NCBI GenBank assembly: GCA_014529385.2
Contig: CM043963.1
Location: 77,117,412 to 77,181,411, forward strand
DNA length: 64,000 nt
Direction: 5' to 3'
From: Adiantum capillus-veneris
Lineage: Eukaryota > Streptophyta > Polypodiopsida > Polypodiales > Pteridaceae
Under the pieces are notes generated by a model that made no database searches, was not told the DNA's origin, and saw nothing but the letters and a program-made list of their open reading frames with translations. Shown in pieces: positions 56,422 through 64,000 of this stretch; the stretch's first letter is position 1; the number at the start of each line of letters is the position of its first letter. The position numbers were made by a program, and so were the translations under genes.

Positions 56422-56444
56422 AAAAAAAAAACTTAATTACTTCT
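56422..56444 (+). repeat. LINE-2 poly(A) tail and right target duplication
   Basis: CAAAAAAAAA followed by ACTTAATTACTTCT, the same as 49682-49695. Confidence 0.9.
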
Positions 56445-56660
56445 AAGTTGATAGTAGAGGAAAGAGCTCTTATTTTAACTGCCTCCTTCCAAACCAGCAT
56501 GAGATAAGACAAAAGAAAGTCTTGATACTCCTGATAAAATTCATTTGGTAAACCATCCAAGACTAGGGATTTCCCAGTTTTCAGAGCATTAATAGAGTCC
56601 TTCAACTCCCCCTCTGTGAGGGGATGGTCCAGCAGTTTAGATATAAATGGTTTTACCATC
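56431..56660 (-). pseudogene. LINE-1 RT, 5' part
   Basis: Minus frame: HPLTEGELKDSINALKTGKS, LDGLPNEFYQEY, LSYLMLVWKEA, then STINLEVIK, at which LINE-2 interrupts. The reading resumes at 49695 with LNHKRGGKED. LDGLP is PDGLP in active relatives. Confidence 0.85.
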
Positions 56661-57700
56661 TTTTTTTTGCAATAGCAATTATGTCCCTTGATACTGTGAT
56701 GCCGGTCCCCCCTTTTGGGAGGATCTCAAAAAATATCAGAATTGTAATCTTTAGCCACAGCCAAGTTGTATTTGTGAGAAGACACAATTTTACCAGCTTG
56801 TCCTCTAAAAAGGGACTACAATCCATAACTTTCTTCTTTTTTAGCAGGTTAAATATACTTTTATCAGGAGTATCAAGCTTTCCATCCCAATGCTCTCTAG
56901 TCCAAACAAGAGGTTCTTTTGTATCCAAGAGCTCTTCCCTCCTAAGATTTTCTTTTAATTCAGCTAAGGCAGGGGGAGGAGGACAATTAGGTAGAATGGA
57001 ACTTTCTAGGTCAGAAATGTCTTTAACTATCATCATCCTTCTATAAAAAAGAATCTTTTGAGAGTTCTTCACTGCATGATCCCAAGGTTTAAACAAATGC
57101 AGCCTTAATTTGTTGCTAATACCAAATTTCAACAAAGACTGGTCTATATGCGGCCAACCAAATCTGTACATACTTGCCTCTTTATGTAATTCAAACAGCA
57201 CAGAGGAATGATCAGATAAAAGCAAAGATTTATCAAGCCAGCAGTTGATATGCTAGTAGTTTTGAACCAGATCCATATTCATGTAAATTCTGTCCAGTCT
57301 AGCTTCCCTCAAGCAGTTACCTTGTTGTTTATTTGACCAAGTAAACCCTGTAGACTGAGAGATGACCATTGACTTTTGACTCTGAACCATGTTTTCCCAT
57401 ACGTGTCTTTCTGTGCCACCCACTATTTGCCCAAGTTTGTTCCATCTATCATCAATGCATTCTACCATATTGAAGTCACCTGCAAGAACACAAGGTTTAG
57501 GTAGACTTGCAATGTCTTGCAGAGATAGCATTAGGAGCATAAACTGAGACAGTAGTGAAATTGAATGGAGTGTTAAGAGTGACTGCAATCCAACAATTAT
57601 TAGTAGCTTTGTGAACATTTGTAACCAAGTGGCTTTATTGAACTGATATGGTAACCAAACACCTCCTTTTCCACTTGAATGCTCTGTGCATAACAAGGTA
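56653..57700 (-). pseudogene. LINE-1 endonuclease and linker to RT
   Basis: Minus strand: VLAGDFNMVECIDDRW near 57480, STGFTWSNKQQ, REARLDRIYMN, a stop, then LLSDHSSVLFEL near 57215. This is the GDFN, TWSN, RLDR, SDHS series of plant L1 endonuclease. The downstream 150 codons (FGWPHIDQSLLKFGI and onward) are the connector before RT. The N-terminal motif (xNxxG) was not found. Confidence 0.83.
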
Positions 57701-58399
57701 GAGCTTGAGCCAATTCTGAGGAGGTTAGTCAGAAGAGCCTTTCCTACTATCTTCAGCTCCTAAAGGCATATAAACAAGGGGTTAACATTAGTATCTGTCA
57801 TCCGTTGCTTAATGAAGTGAGCTCTAATGGGATCAATGAAGCCGTTGCAGCTGAGGGTGAATCCTTTCACAGTAGGAACTTTTATTTCTTAGTATTCTTC
57901 AAGGGTTTGTCCAAGGAGCCAAAAACCCTATTAGGATCTTTTGAAGGTTCTTTCTTTCTCTTGGATTTTACTTGGGTGGGCCTCTTCTTCTGCATGTGTC
58001 ATCAAAATATCTAAAGGTGCTAGGGAGGTATCCAACAAAGCTTTTGACGCAGCATCCTGCTCCTCCAGTTCCTCTCAAAGGACTTAACATGTTTCACATA
58101 ATCCATGTTATGTGTCCTCTTGAGAGTAGAAACTTGGGATTTAGGGATTGAATCCTCTTCAGAATCTGAAAAGGAATTAGAGGACATTCCTCTAGCCTTA
58201 TCACCAGGACTATCAGGTACATTTAGCTGTGAAGATTTTTCCTTCTGACTGGTAGATCCATGCTCTGCTTCAAAATGTTGTTCATGATTACCCTACATGT
58301 CTTCATTTACACCTAAAGGAGCTCTACCATTCTTAGAGGATTTGATTTTTAAGAGTTCACTTTCATAATAAAAAGGGTCAAATACATCAAGCAAGAGAG

Positions 58400-59870
58400 G
58401 ATGAAAGCTGTTCCTATTCCTAGAGTTGAGGGGTTTTTTATTTTTGTTGGTTTTAATTTCATTTTTCTTATGGACCTACTGGAACCTTCCTTGCTTTCTT
58501 GGGAAACTTCTTCTTGAGGGGGAGGCGGTTTCAAGTCTGGGCATCTTTGATGTAGTGCCCTTACTTCAAGCAGTGAAAGCAGGCATTGGGTAGGTTCTTA
58601 CAGGCAACTCCCTGAGTGTGAATAAGGTTCCCATCAGAACCCTTAATAGGAACTTGAGATTTCAAGTTAGAGATTAAATCCACCTCTATGAGCATGTGAG
58701 GATTCCATTTGGGGTTGATACCCCCTCTAGACCTTTGCCCAAGGACTTTTCCTACACAGGAGCCAATACATTTGAGCCATGGGTATAGCTCAACCGGCAA
58801 GTCAGGAAAATCAACCCATATAGGAACCTTAGTGGATTTAAGGCCTCTGGGATTAAAGCTAGGGTACCAGCTGAACATTAATAGGGGGTTTATCTAATCA
58901 ACCATTGACCATGACCTACTACTTGTAGAGCAGCATTAGGGTCTCCAAAAAAGAACATGTGGTAATTATTTGGCAGGTATCGCACTTGAATGACTCTATG
59001 TTTTTGCTTTTCCACTATTGGGCTATCCAAGATTTCAGAGTTTCCATAGAAGGCCTTGCCCCATGGCAAAGCCCTATGACTACCCTCTTCTGCGGCTATT
59101 GATGCCATTGTTTGAGCTCCTGGGCAGGGATCACAATACCCTCTACTTGGTCTTTCAGTAGAATCAACATTTACATCCTTAGGATTATAGTCAGCATCAA
59201 CAAAAGGGCGCTGGTGATCAGCTCCTTTATTCCCAATAGGGGAGTGAGGAGTGTTAGCATGGATCTCTCTCACTCTCTTTCGGTCTGCCGGGGGGGGGGG
59301 GGTTCACTTTATAATTATACGACTATCACGTGAGTGCATAAGAAAGGGTCATTAAATTTCAATTTTTTTCACAATTTCATATTCAGAAGGGTACTGTAAA
59401 AGGAAATTGAGAAAAAATTTACAGATTGAATAGGAAAAGGGTATATTTTCAAAAAAATTTGGAGAAGGAGATTTATAAATAATCTTTGAATGCACGCAAT
59501 TTATACATGGGGGCTCACGGTGAGTCTTCTCATAAGAGACCAGACTTGTTAATTGATGGGCAGAAGGAGAAGCATTAGCTGAGGTGCCTGAGGAAGCCTT
59601 GAGAGCGACGTCCAGCATCTTGAGCAGGAAAGCTTACCCAGCAGGATGGAGAGGGACATGTCGACTAGCCAGTACATTTGCATAAGGTTGGAGAGGAGCA
59701 GTCGACGTTTCCTGAACTGGTCCAGCATTGGCGCCAGGTTGCATGAAGTTCATGGGCATTTGGTTGTGCAAGGGCTGATCAGCCTCTGATTGGGCGTAGG
59801 TCAAAACAGGGGATTCGACGCAAACAGGGGCAGGAGATTGTTTTGATCAGATGGGATAGGGTTGCCAGTC
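58400..59870 (-). pseudogene. LINE-1 ORF1 (DUF4283 and knuckle)
   Basis: Minus strand: an N-terminal Pro/Ala-rich region with APLQPYANVLASRHVPLHP near 59690-59640, then a Ser-rich MLDVALKASSG segment (ATG 59618). A break with a G13-like homopolymer lies near 59290-59301. DUF4283 reads FFFGDPNAALQVVGHGQWLI, then WYPSFNPRGLKSTKVPIWVD and FPDLPVELYPWLKCIG. A knuckle relic CFHCLK-stop-GHYIKDA lacks its last Cys. Confidence 0.72.
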
Positions 59871-59879
59871 ACGACCGTG

Positions 59880-61290
59880 GCTAACCCCAGGAGATTTGAG
59901 ACAAAGAATACATCTTGAAGCACGGGCATGCAAATCTGTATGTTTACTTGGTTGGCCTAATAACTTTATCACAATCAGGCTTCTGGAGGTGGTTGCTTGG
60001 CATGATCCAAGCCACGGCAATGCTTGCGCATGCTTTTGATAAGATCAATACAGAAAAGGCAAGCCAATTTACAAATGCAGAGTTCCTTAAATAACATAGT
60101 CTCATCTTATATGTTGGGCTTGGTGATTTTTTTGATGCGATGCTGCTACTCCACCAGCCTTCAGGTATGATATCTTAATGAATAGAAGCAGCTTCTCGTG
60201 CCATGTGTACTCCGTCGCTATTGCATCCTCTGATCACCATCCATTGCCCGTAATTATAATTAAGATAGGAAAAGGGCTGTGTGTGATCTGCAAGCATCGA
60301 ATTTGCTTCCTCTAATCAATCTATAGTTCATGATGAAGGTGGCCGAGTGGCAGCTTGATGATGTGCTTAGAGCTAGTGACAACAGCCCAAGATCGAGGAA
60401 TAATTTTTGTGATAGGCAAAACAGCGGCCCGATTGCAGTAGCTAGGCAATTGTGCCTCCTGCAGATAAACGCTGAAACACGCTACATGCATCTTTTCACT
60501 CTCCTCAAGCCAGCTCTGTATAACCTGCAGTTCCATCAGCATCATCTCGGTGGCTTCATCATAGCCTCTGTCCATCCCATGCACTTCTTGTATAGCTTCA
60601 GGCAATGAACAGTGTAATATAATATCCCCTCAACAACTACTCCCTCTCCCATTGACAGCGGTTGTGTATGATTAGCATGTCAACTTCAAGGAAATAATGA
60701 TATTGTTATTTTAAGCAAGCAGCCATGCATGGAAGCTGTTGCTTGTTCTTGTAGACAAAGATTGATCAAAGCGACACAAGAGAAGACCTTCACATCGGTG
60801 ACATAATTCACAATGAGATTACTCAGCAACGGCTCTTGGAGACACATGTTGTGCTTGGCAATTCTTTCATCTATACATATGCAAAATTCAGAGCCCTAAC
60901 AAAAGCATATAAAGGTCTAATTAATGAGCTTCTTCTCTGGACATTGTCTCTTTGCAACACGTTGATTGAAAGATATACTTAGCATAGAAAAGCAAAAGGG
61001 GCTCGAAGGAATCACACCAACAAACAAAACTCTACATCAACTCGTAAATGTTCATTATCTGCATTCAAATCTTCATGTCTATGTGTTTGCTTGGACTAGA
61101 CAACTAGACTTCGGGGCAAGCGTGGCTTCCGTTCCCTATAATTGACACAGTGCCAACTCTTCACCATACTTGTGAATGGCACTTTTGTCTGGCATGCACT
61201 ATATGGCCTGTAGTTTGTGTTATTTCTTCGCTACACGGTGAAAAGTCTCACATGGTTTTCATGTAGCTTGACGAAACAACATTCTCTACT
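59880..61290. other. Gene-less stretch downstream of the host gene
   Basis: Two overlapping frames of about 92-94 codons on opposite strands at 60321-60608 have no recognised feature; either could be an exon or chance. No repeat family recognised. This is likely unique DNA. Confidence 0.35.
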
Positions 61291-61458
61291 TTACACACTC
61301 ACTCGATGACCAGTTCACTGTATTTCCCTATATAACTACAATTATATACATAAACGCATGATGTTTTACTCACAACTTCTCTCACACAACCCAAATTTGT
61401 TGCTTTGTGGAAGGTGCTTTCATGCCCATGAATTGCCGAGTAAATTAGAATGTTATGC

Positions 61459-63129
61459 TTAATTAAAGCCTGGCGAGATAGCAAAACATTGGTATGGTAA
61501 TGTTGATAGAAGCGCACGATAGTTTTGATTATCTTGACCAGCTTGTCCATGGTGTGGAAGCCAAGAGTCTTGCTCGGTCAAATGAAGATTGTCCATTTTG
61601 AATACGTACACCTTGGATACCTTAGAATCAACGAAGAAAATATCATTACCAACTCCTGTGCAATCAACATAGCCCCTTTCGAGATTGTCAAAAAATTCGG
61701 AAAAATAATGTTCTTCTAGATATAAACTGCTAGAGTCACGCTTCTGACTCGTTTTCCATATCATTGCCCATGGGTCTGCATTAATGCAGAAGTTACTGAT
61801 CGTCATCGTTGTTAACTTCCACAATTTGATCCCGTCTTCTGCCAGTGCATCTGCTTGATGGTCTTGTGACATGAAATGGAAGGGCATTGCTACATTTAAA
61901 AAGTTGGACGTCCACCGAAAGGCACCCACAAAGTAAAGATCTCCCTGGCATTCCACAAGAGAGGTGTATGTGAAATGTGCAAAGCTATATTGATCTTGTT
62001 TGCAAAAATTTTGCCCAAAAAACTTTGTTACAATCGCATTTTGCCGAACATTGAGCTCTTCCATCTGGATGGGCAAAGGTGCATGGAATCTCCGCCACAT
62101 CCCACACCTTGTATTGTACGCACATACAACAGGCACCACATTGCACTTGAGACGATCATCAAGAAAGAAAATGTCCTCTTTGCAACAAACTGCCTTTGAC
62201 ACCTTCATAATAAGATGTGCTGGAGGTTTCCCTGTTGCATTCCAGCACTTACTTAAGGAGTCATACTCCAGAGTCTTTGTAGCTTTGGTCCTGCTTGCAT
62301 TAAGCCTGACGACAACTACTATGAAATGCGGCTGTCTGATGGGATTGCCATAAAAGTCCGAATGCAAGCCGACAACAGATATCTCTTCCTCAACATAGGA
62401 AGATGAAGAGCACTCTCTAGTTGTGGATCTGGATGAAGAGTGCTGCCTGTCTGCAAAGCCATTATACAATTGCCAATTTGATGCGAGTCTAGTAGGACTA
62501 GAATCAGAAATCACTGTGGATTGCATATCATTTTCATGTGAGGCATCTTTGACATCCTCATGATCTGGCGCTTCTGAAGACTCCTCATAGCTGTTGGATG
62601 ATAAAGAATCGTAGTTCTCAACATTATCATCATCAGAGGAACCTGCCTGCATGTCGATGTTGTCTTCGTCAGATGGTGGAGGGAGTTGAGGAAGAAGAAA
62701 GGGCCGGCACCGAGTGGAGAGCGGGTTAACAACGAAGATGGCACCGGAGTCAACACGGAAGCAGGCCAAGGAGGCAGAGGTGGCAATGTGGGTGACAAGA
62801 GGGGCTTCAGTAAGGGTGTCGCAGACTAAACATCGAGGAGCCTGCAAGAGGCGCGGCCTGTGAAGAGTCGTGTCGAGGACGCAGAGGGGGGACTTGGGGG
62901 CCAAGGAGAGGATCCAATCGGAAGCACGCAGAGAAGGTGCGTGCAAAGATCGGCAGAGCTGAAAGGCGATGCTGGAGTTGAAGGCCTGCAACGCCTTGCG
63001 GCTGCTAAGGAGTAGAGAGAAGGGTAGAGAGGCATACGGCTTTACATCTTCCTGTAGAGAGCGAAGGAGCACCATCGCCAATACGTCCTCAGGAAGCTCT
63101 ATCGTCACTACGTCCTCAGGAAGCTTCAT
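61459..63129 (-). CDS. F-box/kelch-like protein (host gene, intronless)
   Basis: A 556-residue frame without stops. I take the ATG at 63129 (MKLPEDVV), because the frame's more upstream start is GTG. Residues 2-55 hold two LPEDV units and a hydrophobic helix pattern (LPEDVLAMVLLRSLQ) like a diverged F-box N-terminus. Residues about 153-205 are a Ser/Asp/Glu-rich acidic linker. The C-terminal half shows kelch-type blades: SLSKCWNATGKPP, NTRCGMWRRFHAPLP, VECQGDLYFVGAFRW, then GIKLWKLTTM and GNDIFFVDSKVSKVYVF. Family knowledge suggests an SCF substrate adaptor, but the F-box is weak and the substrate unknown. It is intact, unlike everything else here. Confidence 0.72.
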   Translation of the reverse strand: MKLPEDVVTIELPEDVLAMVLLRSLQEDVKPYASLPFSLLLSSRKALQAFNSSIAFQLCRSLHAPSLRASDWILSLAPKSPLCVLDTTLHRPRLLQAPRCLVCDTLTEAPLVTHIATSASLACFRVDSGAIFVVNPLSTRCRPFLLPQLPPPSDEDNIDMQAGSSDDDNVENYDSLSSNSYEESSEAPDHEDVKDASHENDMQSTVISDSSPTRLASNWQLYNGFADRQHSSSRSTTRECSSSSYVEEEISVVGLHSDFYGNPIRQPHFIVVVVRLNASRTKATKTLEYDSLSKCWNATGKPPAHLIMKVSKAVCCKEDIFFLDDRLKCNVVPVVCAYNTRCGMWRRFHAPLPIQMEELNVRQNAIVTKFFGQNFCKQDQYSFAHFTYTSLVECQGDLYFVGAFRWTSNFLNVAMPFHFMSQDHQADALAEDGIKLWKLTTMTISNFCINADPWAMIWKTSQKRDSSSLYLEEHYFSEFFDNLERGYVDCTGVGNDIFFVDSKVSKVYVFKMDNLHLTEQDSWLPHHGQAGQDNQNYRALLSTLPYQCFAISPGFN

Positions 63130-63132
63130 TGT

Positions 63133-63185
63133 GCTGCGATTCACTCTCTTCTTCTGGACTTTACCATCGGGCTGCGATTCACTCT
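63133..63185 (-). repeat. Direct repeat at the start of the host gene
   Basis: GCTGCGATTCACTCT occurs at 63133-63147 and 63171-63185 (38 bp apart), just upstream of the ATG on the minus strand, in the presumed 5' UTR. Confidence 0.7.
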
Positions 63186-63189
63186 GAAC

Positions 63190-63600
63190 TCTCCTTCTGA
63201 TAAATTTGGTTTTTATAAAGCGTCATTTCATTTCGGACTCTTCCGCTTCTTGCCAAAGAAATTTGTTGATATTGATGTGGTTTAGTCTGTAAGTCAGAAA
63301 TAGTTTGTCTACACATTGCAGCGCAGAGAAATGCAAAGACTAATTTGGACTATTGACATGATCATTGAGGAGTTGGCACCTTGTTCGAGAGTGCAACGTT
63401 GTATTGTCGCTTCTAAACTCCCAACACCCAAGATTCAGACTTTTATGAAACCCTGGAGGAAAGGTGAGGAGAGGGCTCTGCATGTTCGTACTGATCGCGT
63501 GGTGATGATTACCTGGCTCTCTATCGTTAATGTCACCCTCTATATTTTCCCTTTCCTCTCCCCGACTCTCTTCTTCTAAGGAGGTCGCCATGTCTTTGCA
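63190..63600. other. Upstream region of the host gene
   Basis: Presumed promoter on the minus strand. A minus-strand TTTATAAAAACC-like sequence lies at about 63208-63219, 80-90 bp before the ATG, and could be a TATA element. Nothing else clear. Confidence 0.35.
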
Positions 63601-64000
63601 TGAAGCCTTAGTGAATGGGATGCCCTACTCTTTCCCCCGCGAACACCTCTGTAGCTATGGAAGGATCAAGATTAAACTCTCAGGGTAACATTAATCGTAT
63701 TCAGGCTCATACTAGCCTCTGTCCATGGAGGCCTACATACAGGGCCAGTGCTCACTCGGTCTCCAATCAACCTTTGTTACTTCCTTCTCCTCTCCAAAAG
63801 AAAGCGTTTGCCCTTTTATGAGGGGAAATACTCTTCACCCTCAACACTTCCTCTCGAATATCAACCAGGCTCCTCATCTTACCTATGCAGATGTTATTAG
63901 AGGTAATGTAGAAAGGTTTGACAACCCGCTCTTTCGGCCAAACCTGAGCAAGGTATGGGCTTTATGACTTCTTTTGTGCTTAACAATGAATGGAAGGTGA
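63600..64000 (+). pseudogene. Possible LINE ORF1 start, cut by the window edge
   Basis: Frames at 63615-63821 and 63725-63967 include LTYADVIRGNVERFDNPLF, resembling the (Y/F)A(D/N)V motif near the N-terminus of plant L1 ORF1 and the PYANVLA of LINE-1. The frame breaks between the parts. Weak evidence. Confidence 0.3.

Larger units (their letters stand above)
49696..56430 (+). mobile_element. LINE-2: near full-length L1-type LINE (plus), 6.7 kb
   Basis: Inserted inside the RT of LINE-1 in opposite orientation. It starts with a GC-rich 5' region and has ORF1 with a knuckle, then endonuclease, RT and zf-RVT. It ends in poly(A) (56422-56430), followed by the target duplication. The inferred bottom-strand cut GTT/AAA fits an L1 endonuclease site. 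Many in-frame stops, several at positions where related LINEs have Gln or Trp. Confidence 0.9.
47690..59870 (-). mobile_element. LINE-1: L1-type LINE (minus), split by LINE-2
   Basis: Minus-strand order from the right: ORF1 (59870-58500), endonuclease (57700-57150), start of RT (56660-56431), LINE-2 insertion, rest of RT (49695-49020), zf-RVT domain (48200-47780). Removing the insertion leaves about 5.4 kb. No poly(A) was found at its 3' end, where an L2 LTR begins. Multiple stops and frameshifts make it inactive. Confidence 0.85.

Noticed and set aside
60321-60608. Two overlapping frames of 92-94 codons on opposite strands
   Set aside because: Neither shows a domain or splice context strong enough to call a gene.

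Overview
The window reads as a repeat-rich land-plant nuclear genome, most likely a fern or another plant with a large, retrotransposon-laden genome. The evidence is nested Ty1/copia, Ty3/gypsy and L1-type LINE elements of plant type, initiator-Met-tRNA primer binding sites, long (CT)n/(GA)n and (CA)n tracts, and one intronless plant-style F-box/kelch-like gene. The clade is inference; no tRNA, rRNA, CRISPR or bacterial-style operon was seen. Almost everything recognisable is mobile DNA in decay.

Layout. 1-1240: 3' end of a gypsy pol and a very short LTR whose primer binding site is tandemly triplicated. 1241-4480: mostly unrecognised, with a LINE endonuclease fragment near 3850-4185. 4490-7484 and 11961-12185: two copies of a recurrent LTR family (called LTR-L here), a 346-bp triplication that carries the primer-site core, and a gypsy gag. 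Copia-1 (7485-11960, 227-bp LTRs, target duplication GGTGG) is inserted into that gag. 12850-14890: two more LTR-L copies. 14974-20526: Copia-2 (TNT1-94-like, target duplication CACAT). 21960-24600: a second LTR family (L2) and a minus-strand LTR-L plus gag relic that preserves the empty version of the Copia-1 insertion site. 24690-28700: tandem repeats, AT-rich DNA and microsatellites. 28700-30012: an open reading frame with the HUH and Y-x-x-K motifs of a Rep-type endonuclease, similar to those of eukaryotic Replitron-like transposons. 30030-33160: decayed relatives of Copia-2 and Copia-1. 34650-38700: Copia-3 on the minus strand, fused to a gypsy pol fragment. 39780-46740: satellites, a gypsy gag/protease relic and a 500-bp C-rich tract. 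46740-59870: an L2 LTR and a minus-strand LINE (LINE-1) split by a plus-strand LINE (LINE-2) with a 14-15 bp target duplication and poly(A). 61459-63129: the only convincing host gene, minus strand.

How it fits together. Several insertions can be ordered: gypsy before Copia-1, and LINE-1 before LINE-2. Copia-1 and Copia-2 carry nearly matching LTR pairs but broken coding regions. The most interesting item is the HUH/Rep reading frame at 29016-29639. Next are the bZIP-type TGACGTGGCA clusters in LTR-L and two separate multiplications of retroelement primer binding sites.
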